From Microlunatus speluncae (GTDB lineage: Bacteria; Actinomycetota; Actinomycetes; Propionibacteriales; Propionibacteriaceae), in the NCBI RefSeq assembly GCF_009299835.1, contig NZ_VKCZ01000004.1:62001-126000 (forward strand): a DNA stretch of 64,000 bases, in the 5' to 3' direction. Under the pieces are notes generated by a model. That model was not told where the DNA came from. It saw nothing but the letters and a program-made list of their open reading frames with translations, and ran no database searches. The position numbers and the translations under genes were made by a program. This document shows positions 8,740 through 18,598 of this stretch, piece after piece; within the stretch, counting starts at the first letter, position 1; every line of letters begins with the position of its first letter.

Positions 8740-10122
8740 ATGACGTTCATGTCCCGACCACGAACCCTGCCCGCTCTCCTGTTGGCCGGCGCCTGCGCGC
8801 TGGCGGCGGGAGGAATCCAGGTCGCCCAGGCCCACGGGGCCGAGCAGGCCACTGAGCTGACGATCACTTCCCGCACCGCGGCCACGGCCGACGCCGAGCG
8901 ACTCAAGCTGGCCATCGCGCCGGGCACCGATCTCCAACCCAGCAAGCTCTATCTGCCACCCGACACCGAGCTCTCGGTCACCATGTCCGGTGTGTCCGAC
9001 GCCGACCCGAACGGCTTGCCCAAGATCGCGATCGGCGCGCCCGCCACCCAGGTCGATCCGGACGCGACCGAGGAGACGCCCTGGTACGACCGGGTGCTCG
9101 ATCCCCGGATCACGCCGCTGAAGGAGGGCACCACGACGGTGTCGGACAGCGAGGGCGGCGTGATCTACCTGAGCTATCCGGCCAAGATCGCGACGCCGAG
9201 CACGGCCACCGTCACCCTCGGCGACGCGGCCGAGCCGATGGCCACCTTCACCCTCGGCCAGACCACCGAGCGGGAGTTCCAGCGGCAACTCGATCGGCGT
9301 CCGGCGCCGTTTGTCGAGTTGTACGGGGAGCGGTCCATGGTGACCGTCCAACGCAGTCAGTTGCTGCTCTATCGCGGCGAGAACCACACGACGCTGCTGC
9401 GCACTCTGGACCGGATCATCAAGATCGAAGATCGGTTGGCGGGCTATGACCGCGGCCCGGAGAACGCCGGACCCGCCGGTCCGCACCACCTGGTCGGCTA
9501 TCCCGGCGCGATCGAAGGCGTCGGCGCGTACGCCACCACCTCGTTCACCGCCTATCCGCCGCCGATCCAGAACAATCTGCTCACCGTCAAGGGATTGCGC
9601 ACCGCCGGCTGGGGCCCGTACCACGAGCTCGGACACCAGCATCAGCTGTCGCCGGTCAACCCCGGCGACCTGGTCGAGGTCTCGGTCAACATCTACTCGC
9701 TGGCGGTGCAGCGGGCCTTTGAGCAGTACGGCCAGCCGCCCCGACTGCGGGCCGTCAACGCGAGCGGGACCTCCTTCTGGGACGACGCGATGACAGCCTT
9801 GGACCAGGGCATCGACACCTATCCGGAGCTGAACGTCTTCGTCAAGATCGTTCCGTTCGAGCAACTGCGCCTCGGCTACGGCGAGAAGATGATCACTCGC
9901 TGGTACGACGTGATCAGGCAGCAGGACCTGCCGGCGGAAGGTGACGAGCAGCGCTGGCAGAACGTCGTCTACACCACCAGCGTCGCCGCCGGCGCCGACC
10001 TCTCCGACTTCTGGGACACCTGGGGGGTGACCGTCCTCGACGAGACCCGGGACAAGATCACCGACCTGGGCCTCGAAGCCCCCACCACCAACCTGACCGC
10101 CCTCCGCGAAGCCAACGCGTAA
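8740..10122 (+). CDS. Secreted M60-family (enhancin-like) metallopeptidase
   Basis: A 460-residue protein with an N-terminal signal peptide (TLPALLLAGACALAAGGIQVAQA) and a gluzincin active site HELGH, followed by an acidic DLVEVSVNIYS segment that can supply the third zinc ligand. The overall pattern (N-terminal beta region, TLLRTLDRI, then HExxH) matches peptidase M60, whose members attack mucin-type glycoproteins. A glycoprotein or wall-associated substrate outside the cell is inferred. No strong ribosome site is seen; ATGs at 8740 and 8749 are both possible. Expression is probably sugar-controlled through the LacI-type operator upstream. It ends in a 62-bp inverted repeat shared with the convergent pncA. 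Confidence 0.85.
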   Translation: MTFMSRPRTLPALLLAGACALAAGGIQVAQAHGAEQATELTITSRTAATADAERLKLAIAPGTDLQPSKLYLPPDTELSVTMSGVSDADPNGLPKIAIGAPATQVDPDATEETPWYDRVLDPRITPLKEGTTTVSDSEGGVIYLSYPAKIATPSTATVTLGDAAEPMATFTLGQTTEREFQRQLDRRPAPFVELYGERSMVTVQRSQLLLYRGENHTTLLRTLDRIIKIEDRLAGYDRGPENAGPAGPHHLVGYPGAIEGVGAYATTSFTAYPPPIQNNLLTVKGLRTAGWGPYHELGHQHQLSPVNPGDLVEVSVNIYSLAVQRAFEQYGQPPRLRAVNASGTSFWDDAMTALDQGIDTYPELNVFVKIVPFEQLRLGYGEKMITRWYDVIRQQDLPAEGDEQRWQNVVYTTSVAAGADLSDFWDTWGVTVLDETRDKITDLGLEAPTTNLTALREANA

Positions 10123-10131
10123 TCCGCCCCC

Positions 10132-10193
10132 AACCCCGACTTGTCAGACTTAGGGCACGCTCTGGCGTGCTCTAAGTCTGACAAGTCGGGGTT
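10132..10193. repeat. 62-bp inverted repeat, family 1 copy 1 (bidirectional terminator-like)
   Basis: Two 29-bp arms (10132-10160 and 10165-10193) match at 28 of 29 positions around a 4-base loop. The outer part is AACCCCGACTTGTCAGACTT and its complement. Related copies occur at 29552 and 44974, always at converging transcription units. The right arm touches the stop codon of pncA. It could fold as a terminator in both directions, but the sequence conservation exceeds what termination needs. Confidence 0.95.
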
Positions 10194-10764
10194 AAGGGGT
10201 GGGGAGGGTGCCGGTGAGGGTGGCGCCGGCGGCGGCGAGGGCGTCGCGGGCGGCGGGCCAGCGGTCGGGGGCGACGGCGGCGGTCAGGTCGACCAGCACC
10301 GTCGTGGTCAGGCCGTTGGCGCGGGCGTCCAGCGCGGTGGCGCGGACGCAGTAGTCGGTGGCGATGCCACACACGTCGACCCGGTCCACTCCATGATCAG
10401 CCAGCCACTGGGCCAGTCCCTTGCCGTCGCCCGACTTGCCTTCGAAGCCCGAGTACGCCGCCGCGTACTCACCCTTGTCGAAGATCGCGGCGAAGCCACG
10501 GAAGGTGAGTTGATCATGGAACTCGACGCCGGGGGTGCCGACCACGCAGTGCGGCGGCCAGGAGTCGACGAAATCCGGAGTGGCGGAAAAATGATCACCG
10601 GGATCGATGTGGTGATCCCGGGTCGCGACCACCTGGTCGTAACCGTGGTCGGACGCCAGCAGCGCGCTGATCCTCGCCGCGACGGCCGCCCCGCCGGCCA
10701 CCGCCAGCGAGCCGCCCTCGCAGAAGTCGCGCTGGACGTCGACGACGATCAGGGCCTTGGTCAT
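10192..10764 (-). CDS. pncA: Nicotinamidase
   Basis: A 190-residue isochorismatase-superfamily protein that hydrolyses nicotinamide to nicotinate and ammonia in NAD salvage. The catalytic triad is visible: Asp9 (VVDVQRDF), Lys97 (IFDKGEY) and nucleophilic Cys138 (GIATDYCVRAT). The metal site is supplied by RDHHIDPGDHF (Asp50, His52 and a later His). Length is normal for PncA. The start codon overlaps the stop of pncB by 4 bp, so the two are translationally coupled and act in sequence. The stop codon lies in the arm of a 62-bp inverted repeat. Confidence 0.96.
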   Translation of the reverse strand: MTKALIVVDVQRDFCEGGSLAVAGGAAVAARISALLASDHGYDQVVATRDHHIDPGDHFSATPDFVDSWPPHCVVGTPGVEFHDQLTFRGFAAIFDKGEYAAAYSGFEGKSGDGKGLAQWLADHGVDRVDVCGIATDYCVRATALDARANGLTTTVLVDLTAAVAPDRWPAARDALAAAGATLTGTLPTP

Positions 10765-12185
10765 GATCGATTCTCCTTGCTCCGGTACGGGCTCGCGGCG
10801 GCGCGGCCGTGGTCGAGATAGACGGTGTCGATCACCGGCTCGCCGCGGGACATCTTCAACGCCTCGATCGGCAGCTCGGCCCGGGACCGGAAATGCCGCT
10901 CGCGCGAGGCCGACAACGGTTCCTCGCCGACGATCTCGCCCCGGTCGACCAACGGGACGAGCACCGGGCGGTCGTTGGCGTCGCCGGCCGGCGGCTCGCC
11001 GATGCCGATCACCTCGGCCTCGGCGACCCCGGCGTCGGACAGCCGGCGCAGCGCGAACTTCCGGCCGCCGATGCTGATCTTGTCCTTGCTCTTCTTCGCC
11101 ACGCTGATCAACTCGGCGTCCCGGTCGGGCGAGGTGGCCCGGGCCACCAGCTTGTAGACGAATCCACAGGTCGGATGACCGCTGCCGGTGACCAGCGCGG
11201 TGCCGACACCGTAGCCGTCCACCGGCGCTCCGGACAGTGCGGCGATCGTGTATTCGTCCAGGTCGCTGGTCACGATGATCTTGGTCTTGGTCGCGCCGAG
11301 CGAGTCGAGCAGCTCGCGCACCTGCTGGGCCAGCAGGCCGAGATCACCGGAGTCGAGCCGGACCGCGCCGAGCCGGCCCTCGGTCAGCCGGACCCCGGTC
11401 CGCACGGCCTGGAAGACGTCGTAGGTGTCCACCAGCAGGGTGGTCTGCTCGCCCATCGCGGCCAGTTGGGCGGCGAAGGCGGACTCCTCGTCGTCGTACA
11501 GCAGCGTGAACGAGTGCGCGGCGGTCCCGGTCGTCGGCACTCCGTACCGCCGGCCGGCCTCGAGATTCGAGGTCGCCTGGAAGCCGGCGATGTAGGCGGC
11601 CCGCGCCGCGGCGACCGCCGACAGTTCCTGGGTCCGCCGCGAGCCCATCTCGATGCACGGCCGATCACCCGCGGTCACCGTCATCCGGGAGGCCGCCGAC
11701 GCGATCGCCGAGTCGTGGTTGTAGATGCTGAGCAGCACCGTCTCCAGCAGTACGCACTCGGCGAAGCTGCCGTCGACCACCACCAGCGGCGATCCCGGGA
11801 GGTAGACCTCGCCCTCCGGATAGCCCCAGATCGAGCCGCCGAACCGGTAGTCGGCGAGCCAGCCGGCGGTCTCGTCGTCGACCACGTCGCGGTCGCGGAG
11901 GAAGCGGATCGTCTCCTCATCGAACCGGAAATGCCGCAGCGCCCGCAGCGCCCGGCCGACCCCGGCGACGACACCGTAGCGACGCCCCGGCGGCAGTCGC
12001 CGCGGAAACAGTTCGAACACGCTGCGCCGGTGCGCGGTGCCGTCGCGGAGCGCGGCCCGCAGCATCGTCAACTCGTAATGATCGGTCAGCAGTGCCGTGG
12101 TCGGCACCTCGCTCGGGCCCCAGCTCGGCGTGATCTCGGCTGCCGAGGAGGGTGCCGCCGACTCGGTCGGCTGTTCCGCTGCCAC
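10761..12185 (-). CDS. pncB: Nicotinate phosphoribosyltransferase
   Basis: A 474-residue enzyme converting nicotinate and PRPP to nicotinate mononucleotide (Preiss-Handler salvage). The signatures TALLTDHYELTML at the N-terminus, EMGSRRTQ, GTAAHSFTLL (region of the autophosphorylated His) and AVRLDSGDL are all present. The first 25 residues are a Ser/Ala-rich extension. TAGGCT, six bases, then GTG supports a leaderless start at 12185. It forms an operon with pncA. In mycobacteria pncB1 also lies next to clpS, as it nearly does here. Confidence 0.95.
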   Translation of the reverse strand: MAAEQPTESAAPSSAAEITPSWGPSEVPTTALLTDHYELTMLRAALRDGTAHRRSVFELFPRRLPPGRRYGVVAGVGRALRALRHFRFDEETIRFLRDRDVVDDETAGWLADYRFGGSIWGYPEGEVYLPGSPLVVVDGSFAECVLLETVLLSIYNHDSAIASAASRMTVTAGDRPCIEMGSRRTQELSAVAAARAAYIAGFQATSNLEAGRRYGVPTTGTAAHSFTLLYDDEESAFAAQLAAMGEQTTLLVDTYDVFQAVRTGVRLTEGRLGAVRLDSGDLGLLAQQVRELLDSLGATKTKIIVTSDLDEYTIAALSGAPVDGYGVGTALVTGSGHPTCGFVYKLVARATSPDRDAELISVAKKSKDKISIGGRKFALRRLSDAGVAEAEVIGIGEPPAGDANDRPVLVPLVDRGEIVGEEPLSASRERHFRSRAELPIEALKMSRGEPVIDTVYLDHGRAAASPYRSKENRS

Positions 12186-12273
12186 GGGCCCAGCCTACGG
12201 CGCGCCGGCGGGTCGGGAATGCGGGCGCGCGGACCGTGGTTGAGCAGGCGGCACCGACCGAGAGGAACCGGAG

Positions 12274-13389
12274 ATGGCGTTCGAGGCAGTGGATCAAGCG
12301 ATCGATTCGGCACTGGCGGAGCGCCGGATCGTGGGCGCGGTGGTGCTGGTCGCTCAGGACGGTGAGCTGCGCTACGAGCGCGCGGCGGGCCTGGCCGATC
12401 GCGAAGCCGGCGTCCCGATGGCGGTCGACACCCGATTCCGCTGGTCGTCGCTGACCAAGCCGGTCACTGCGGCGACCACCATGGCGCTGGTCGAGCGGGG
12501 CGTGCTCGATCTGACCAGCCCGATCACCCGCTGGCTGCCGGACTTCCGGCCGGCGCTGCCGGACGGCACCCGCCCGGTGATCACGGTCGATCACCTGCTG
12601 CTGCACAGCGCCGGGCTGCGCTATGTGTTCGGGGACGAGGCGGGTGGTTACCTGGCGGCCGGCATCTCCGACGGCCTGGATCTGTCCTCGCGCAGCCTGG
12701 CCGAGAACGTCGACCTGATCGGCCGGATCCCGTTGCTGTTCACGCCCGGCACGTCCTGGAACTACTCGGTGGCCTACGACGTGCTCGGCGCGGTGATCGA
12801 ATCGGCCACCGGCCGGCCGCTGCCCGAGGTGGTCGCCGAGCTGGTGACCGGTCCGCTGAACCTGTCCGCGACCTTTGCCCTGGACGACGCCGAAGGCCTG
12901 GCGATCCCTTACCAGGACGGCGATCCGGAGCCGACCCGGATCGAGGACGAGGTGCCGCTGTCGTTCGAGGGCAACCCGTTGGCGATGGCGCCGAGCCGGA
13001 TCCTCGATCATGATCAGTTCCCGTCCGGCGGCGCCGGGATGGCCGGCACCGCTCACGACCTGTTGATCTTGCTGGAAGCGATCCGGACCGGCGGCGGTGC
13101 GATCCTCTCGGCCGAGACCGTCGCCGGGATGCTGCCGTCGCGGATCACCCGCGAGGTCGTTCCCGGAGTGACCGGTGGCTTCGGCCGCGGCTGGTCGGTG
13201 GTCGTCGATCCGGTCGCCGAGGGCAGCCCGTTGAGCTCCGGCTCGATCAGCTGGGGCGGCGTGTACGGCCACAGCTGGGCCGTCGACCTCGAGCGCAAGC
13301 TCACGATCATCAGTTGCAGCAACACCAGCCTGGAAGGGCTGTTCGGGCGATTCCCGGGCGAGGTGATCGCCGGCGCCGTCGCCGGCTGA
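12274..13389 (+). CDS. Serine hydrolase, class C beta-lactamase / esterase-like
   Basis: A 371-residue beta-lactamase-fold hydrolase without a signal peptide. The catalytic serine motif SxxK appears as SSLTK near residue 60, YSV near residue 168 serves as the YxN-type motif, and the third region is around YGHSWAVDLERKL. The absence of secretion signals and the EstB-like layout point to an esterase or D-aminopeptidase rather than antibiotic resistance. GAGGAACCGGAG just before the ATG is a good ribosome site. It lies 9 bp before the sulfatase gene, so the pair is probably one transcript inserted between pncB and clpS. Confidence 0.88.
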   Translation: MAFEAVDQAIDSALAERRIVGAVVLVAQDGELRYERAAGLADREAGVPMAVDTRFRWSSLTKPVTAATTMALVERGVLDLTSPITRWLPDFRPALPDGTRPVITVDHLLLHSAGLRYVFGDEAGGYLAAGISDGLDLSSRSLAENVDLIGRIPLLFTPGTSWNYSVAYDVLGAVIESATGRPLPEVVAELVTGPLNLSATFALDDAEGLAIPYQDGDPEPTRIEDEVPLSFEGNPLAMAPSRILDHDQFPSGGAGMAGTAHDLLILLEAIRTGGGAILSAETVAGMLPSRITREVVPGVTGGFGRGWSVVVDPVAEGSPLSSGSISWGGVYGHSWAVDLERKLTIISCSNTSLEGLFGRFPGEVIAGAVAG

Positions 13390-13398
13390 GGGAGGCTC

Positions 13399-14892
13399 GT
13401 GGCCGATGCGCGGGACCCGATCTTGACGGTGCCGGAGCACGCAACCAATGATGGGCCGCGACCTTTTCGAATCGCTGCGGACGGCACGGGGAGCCCTGAC
13501 GTGACGCCGAATCTGATCGTGATCTTGGTCGACGACCTCGGCTGGACCGATCTCAGTTGCTACGGCTCGACGTTCTACGAGACGCCGCACCTGGATGCGC
13601 TGGCCGCCGGCGGCGCCCGGTTCACCCAGGCCTATGCCGCGGCGCCGGTCTGTTCGCCCAGCCGGGCGGCCCTGCTGACCGGCAAATGGCCGGCACGGGT
13701 CGGCGTCACCAACTTCATCGGCGGTCACGCGGTCGGCCGGCTGGCCGACGTGCCGTACTTCCACGGCCTGCCCCGCAACGAGTATTCGCTGGCCCGGGCC
13801 CTCGCCGCCGGCGGCTACGCGACCTGGCACGTCGGCAAGTGGCATCTCGGTGGGCGGCAGACCTCGCCGGAGGTGCACGGCTTCGAGGTCAATCTCGGCG
13901 GCTGCGGGATGGGCCACCCGCCCACCTATTTCAGCCCGTACGGGATCCCGACGCTGACCGACGGCCCGGACGGCGAATACCTGACCGACCGGCTGACCGA
14001 CGAAGCGGTCCGGTTGATCACCGACCATGATCAGAGCCGGCCGTTCTTCCTCAACCTTTGGCATTACACGGTGCACACGCCGATCCAGGCGCCGCAGTCG
14101 TTGATCGAGAAGTATCGGGCCAAGGCGCGTCGGCTCGGCCTGGACACCGGGGCGATCGAGACCGGCGAGCCGATGCCGCCCTGGCACCTGGACGGGGTCC
14201 GGGTGCGCCGCCGGACCGAGCACTCCGACCCGGCCTACGCGGCGATGATCGAGACCCTGGACGGCAGCGTCGGCGCGATCGTCGGGGCGCTGCGGCGGAC
14301 CGGCCAGCTGGACCAGACCATGATCGTCTTCACTTCGGACAACGGTGGCCTGGCCACAGCCGAGGGATCGCCGACCTGTAACGCGCCGCTGGCCGAGGGC
14401 AAGGGCTGGCTGGAGGACGGCGGGCTGCGGGTCCCGTTGATCATCAGCGGTCCCGGCGTCGACCCGGTCGAGACGAACGCCCTGACCAGCACCCCCGACC
14501 TGTATCCGACGCTGCTCGGCCTGGCCGACGTTGAGCTGCCCGACTGGCACCGGATCGACGGTGTCGACATCCTGCCGGCGGCCTACGGCGACGAGTTCGA
14601 CCGCGGGCCGATCTTCTGGCACTACCCGCACTACTCCAACCAGGGCGGGACCCCGGGCGCGGCGGTCCGGGAGGGGCGGTGGAAGCTGATCCGCTGGTTC
14701 GAGGACGGCCGGGAGGCGCTCTTCGACCTGGTCGCCGATGTCGGCGAAGGCGCCGACCGGGCCGCCGCCGAGCCCGACCTGACCCGGCGCCTGTCCGGTC
14801 GGCTGGACGACTGGCTGCGCGACGTCGGAGCGCTCCTGCCGCAACCGAACCCGGCGCCGCGGCCGAGTCCCGTACCAGCGCCGAACCCTTGA
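13399..14892 (+). CDS. Cysteine-type arylsulfatase family protein
   Basis: A 497-residue sulfatase. Metal-binding Asp45-Asp46 (VILVDDLGWTDLSCYG) is followed by CSPSRAALLTGKWPARVG, the cysteine-type CxPxR motif (Cys85) that must be oxidised to formylglycine, then HVGKWHLG and TSDNGG. No signal peptide is present, so it is probably cytoplasmic. The start is GTG at 13399, directly after GGGAGG. It hydrolyses a sulfate ester, likely a sulfated sugar or aromatic. Activation needs a formylglycine-generating enzyme, and the family member at 5796 lacks the catalytic cysteines. Sulfate release would fit the sulfur theme of the window. Confidence 0.92.
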   Translation: MADARDPILTVPEHATNDGPRPFRIAADGTGSPDVTPNLIVILVDDLGWTDLSCYGSTFYETPHLDALAAGGARFTQAYAAAPVCSPSRAALLTGKWPARVGVTNFIGGHAVGRLADVPYFHGLPRNEYSLARALAAGGYATWHVGKWHLGGRQTSPEVHGFEVNLGGCGMGHPPTYFSPYGIPTLTDGPDGEYLTDRLTDEAVRLITDHDQSRPFFLNLWHYTVHTPIQAPQSLIEKYRAKARRLGLDTGAIETGEPMPPWHLDGVRVRRRTEHSDPAYAAMIETLDGSVGAIVGALRRTGQLDQTMIVFTSDNGGLATAEGSPTCNAPLAEGKGWLEDGGLRVPLIISGPGVDPVETNALTSTPDLYPTLLGLADVELPDWHRIDGVDILPAAYGDEFDRGPIFWHYPHYSNQGGTPGAAVREGRWKLIRWFEDGREALFDLVADVGEGADRAAAEPDLTRRLSGRLDDWLRDVGALLPQPNPAPRPSPVPAPNP

Positions 14893-14947
14893 CCACCGGT
14901 CAACCCCGGCGGCCACTGGGTGGCTCGTCCTTTGACACAATGGCGGG

Positions 14948-15265
14948 ATGTCGCACACCGAGGGTCCGGTCGTCACGCCGGCCGGAGGGACCGCGATCGC
15001 GGAGCAGCCCGTCGAGGATGCGTTGGATGACACGCCTTGGGCGACGATCGTCTGGGACGATCCGGTCAACCTGATGTCGTACGTCACGCACGTCTTCGTC
15101 AACTATTTCCACTACCCGAAATCCAAGGCCGAACGGCTGATGCTGCAGGTGCACAACGACGGCAAGGCCATCGTCGCCAGCGGTGCCCGGGAAGCGATGG
15201 AGCGCGACGTCAAGGCGATGCACGAGTACGGTCTGTGGGCGACCCTCGACCGCGCCGACCAGTGA
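14948..15265 (+). CDS. clpS: ATP-dependent Clp protease adaptor ClpS
   Basis: A 105-residue adaptor delivering N-degron substrates to a ClpC/ClpA-type unfoldase. The core PWATIVWDDPVNLMSYVTHVF supplies the hydrophobic pocket (WDDPVN; NDDxT in E. coli), and VHNDGKAIVASGAREAMERDV is the unfoldase-contacting helix region. The first 30 residues are the flexible tail. CACAAT six bases before the ATG suggests a leaderless start. The stop overlaps the GTG of the next gene, a coupling also found in other actinobacteria. Confidence 0.95.
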   Translation: MSHTEGPVVTPAGGTAIAEQPVEDALDDTPWATIVWDDPVNLMSYVTHVFVNYFHYPKSKAERLMLQVHNDGKAIVASGAREAMERDVKAMHEYGLWATLDRADQ

Positions 15266-15918
15266 GCGCGGCGCGGTCGAACACGGCGTTGCGAGCACGG
15301 ATCCAGGGAGAATCGGGTAAGGCATTGCAGAGGTTCAAGCGCAAGGGCGGCGTCATCGTCACCTCCCTGAGCGCCGACGAGGTCGAGTTGCTGACCTCGC
15401 TGGTCGGCCAGTTGGTGGAGATGGTCTCGGGTGGGCAGCCGGAGCAGTTCGGCCGGCCCGAACCGTCCCCGGCCGGCGAAACGGACCCGTTCGTGCAGTG
15501 GGCGCGGGAGTTGGAGCAACCGGACGACACGCCCGAGGTGCCGGACGATCCGGCCCTGCAGCGGCTGTTCCCGACCGCCTACCCGGCCGACGCCGAGGCG
15601 GCGGCCGACTTCCGCCGCTTCACCGAGCGGGACCTTCGGGCGACGAAGGTGACCGAGGCGACGACCGTGCTGCGCCGGCTCGCCGAAACCGAGCAGGGCC
15701 GCAATCAGCTGCGGATCCCGGCCGACGAGTCCGACGCCTGGCTGCGCACCCTGACCGGGGTCCGGCTGGCCGTGGCGGCCCGGCTCGGGATCACCGACGC
15801 CGCCGCCGCGGAGGAGCTGGCGGCGATCGCGCCGCACGACCCGCGAGCCTTCATGGCCAGCGTCTACGAATGGCTGGGGTTCGCCCAGGAGACCTTGATC
15901 ATGGCCTTGGAGCGATGA
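15262..15918 (+). CDS. DUF2017 family protein
   Basis: A 218-residue protein of the actinobacterial DUF2017 family, which regularly follows clpS. It begins with a basic segment (LQRFKRKGGVIVTSLSADEVELL), has an acidic middle region and ends in helices (LRTLTGVRLAVAARLGI, YEWLGFAQETLIMALE). The GTG at 15262 overlaps the clpS stop (GTGA), and the frame is open further upstream only as overlap with clpS. Function is unknown; stable linkage to clpS suggests a role in regulated proteolysis, which is inference. Confidence 0.9.
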   Translation: MSAARSNTALRARIQGESGKALQRFKRKGGVIVTSLSADEVELLTSLVGQLVEMVSGGQPEQFGRPEPSPAGETDPFVQWARELEQPDDTPEVPDDPALQRLFPTAYPADAEAAADFRRFTERDLRATKVTEATTVLRRLAETEQGRNQLRIPADESDAWLRTLTGVRLAVAARLGITDAAAAEELAAIAPHDPRAFMASVYEWLGFAQETLIMALER

Positions 15919-15919
15919 A

Positions 15920-16732
15920 GTGACGAGCACCGAATCCAACGACAGTCCGCGGAACGCCACCGAGGATCAGACGCCGGACGCGGCCGAGAAGCAGCAGCCG
16001 ACGGCGGCGGACGGGGAAGAGAAGCAGGACGACCGGACGGGTCCGATCACCTCCTGGCGGCAGGTGCTCCCGTGGCAGGGCAAGGCGACCCGGCTGGACA
16101 AGGCGCTGTTGATCACCATGGGCGCGCTGATCCTGTACGGCTTCGCGACCATCCCGCTGAAGCCGTTTCTGCTCGCCTCGCACCCGATCCTGCTGGAGTT
16201 CATGACCGGTGGCTATGCCGCCATCGGCGCCGCCGCCGCGTTCGCCCGGATCGGTGACCTGCCGCTCTGGCTGGTCGTGGTCGCCGGCGTGGTCGGCATG
16301 ATCAAGTTCGACTGGTTGTTCTGGTGGACCGGGCGGCAGTGGGGACGCGGCATCGTCAACCTGTTCGCCAACGGGGAGCGGGCCAAGAAGCTCGCCGGCC
16401 GCGCGCACGAGCTAAATCCGTGGATCGTCCGGGCCGCCGTGGTCGGGGCGATGCTGCCGGGAATCCCGGCCGCGCTGGTCTTCGCGATCGCGGGCTGGAC
16501 CCGGATGCGGCTGGTCACCTTCATGCTGCTCGACCTGGTCGGCGCGCTGATCATGACCGGTCTGGTCACCTGGCTCGGCTTCAGCCTCGGCCAGTCGGCG
16601 GTCGACGTCGTGCTGACCATCGACAAGTACGCCCTCTGGATCAGCCTGGCGCTGATCTTCGGGATCGCGATCATCACCTCGGTCAAGCAGAGCCGGCGGC
16701 AGAAGCAGCAGCAGTCTCCGCCGGCGGAGTGA
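15920..16732 (+). CDS. DedA-type (VTT domain) membrane protein
   Basis: A 270-residue protein. The first 55 residues are charged and disordered; about five hydrophobic segments follow. The motif FDWLFWWTGRQWGRG and the later LPGIPAALVFAIAGWTRM resemble the DedA/VTT core (a Gly-Arg motif and a Pro-Gly re-entrant loop). DedA proteins flip undecaprenyl phosphate or phospholipids. It starts with GTG two bases after the previous stop, behind GGAG. It interrupts an otherwise conserved clpS-DUF2017-mec order. The DedA call is by motif; another VTT subfamily is possible. Confidence 0.75.
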   Translation: MTSTESNDSPRNATEDQTPDAAEKQQPTAADGEEKQDDRTGPITSWRQVLPWQGKATRLDKALLITMGALILYGFATIPLKPFLLASHPILLEFMTGGYAAIGAAAAFARIGDLPLWLVVVAGVVGMIKFDWLFWWTGRQWGRGIVNLFANGERAKKLAGRAHELNPWIVRAAVVGAMLPGIPAALVFAIAGWTRMRLVTFMLLDLVGALIMTGLVTWLGFSLGQSAVDVVLTIDKYALWISLALIFGIAIITSVKQSRRQKQQQSPPAE

Positions 16733-16799
16733 GCCCCGCGAGTCTCAGGATGCGGGCGGTGATCGAGCGCCGGCGCCGGGCCGCCTAGGCTCCGCAACT

Positions 16800-17219
16800 G
16801 TGCTGAAGATCAGCCAGGCGTACCTCGACGAAATGATCAAGCATGCCCGGGAGGACTTTCCCGACGAGGCCTGCGGCGTGATCATCGGTCCGGAGGACAC
16901 GCGGGACCTGGCCCGGCTGGTCCGGATCACCAACGCGGAGCGGTCGCCGACCTACTTCAGGTTCGACCCGGACGAGCGACTCCAGCTGTCCAACGAGATG
17001 TTTCCGCTGGACCAGGAGGTGCTGGTGGTCTACCACTCGCACACCTCCACGGAGGCGTACCCGTCGCGGACCGATATCTCCGAGGCGTACGAGCCGCAGG
17101 CCCACTACGTGATCGTCTCGCTGGAGGAGTCCGGCCGTGAGGAAGGCCCGGTCTCGGTGCGGGCGTACCGGATCCTCGACGGCGACGTGACCGAGGAAGA
17201 GATCACGATCCGGGAATAA
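16800..17219 (+). CDS. mec: Mec-type JAMM/MPN metalloprotease acting on CysO
   Basis: A 139-residue zinc metallopeptidase with the JAMM motif: Glu in FPDEACGVIIG and HSHTSTEAYPSRTD (HxH...SxxD). In Mycobacterium tuberculosis Mec cleaves cysteine from the C-terminus of the carrier protein CysO. The next two genes are cysO and cysM, giving the complete carrier-protein-dependent cysteine pathway. TAGGCT, eight bases, then GTG is the leaderless arrangement, and no ribosome site is visible. Confidence 0.93.
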   Translation: MLKISQAYLDEMIKHAREDFPDEACGVIIGPEDTRDLARLVRITNAERSPTYFRFDPDERLQLSNEMFPLDQEVLVVYHSHTSTEAYPSRTDISEAYEPQAHYVIVSLEESGREEGPVSVRAYRILDGDVTEEEITIRE

Positions 17220-17283
17220 CCCGGCCCGGCAGACCTGTTGCTGACGGTAGGACCGCTCTGCGGGCGAACGAAGGAGAGATCGG

Positions 17284-18511
<1,228 letters not shown>

Positions 18512-18552
18512 CGGTTTCATTTCTCTGAATCTTAGTTTTGTTCCACGGGAAC

Positions 18553-18568
18553 GGGTAAACGCTTGCCG
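18553..18568. promoter_or_regulatory. LacI-like operator candidate upstream of the secreted glycosidase
   Basis: The segment GGGTAAACGCTTGCCG is an imperfect palindrome around a central CG (GGnAAnCGnTTnCC), similar in kind to the perfect site at 8680. It lies 31 bp upstream of the chosen ATG at 18599. A sugar-responsive LacI-type repressor is the natural candidate. Confidence 0.45.
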
Positions 18569-18598
18569 AAGGTCGGGCAGCGGTGTAACAGTGTGCTC

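Noticed and set aside
11917..15102. A 1,061-codon open frame on the minus strand opposite pncB, serine hydrolase, sulfatase and clpS.
   Set aside because: It lies antisense to four genes with clear family motifs; its composition (Arg/Gly/Gln-rich, no motif) is typical of GC-rich antisense frames.
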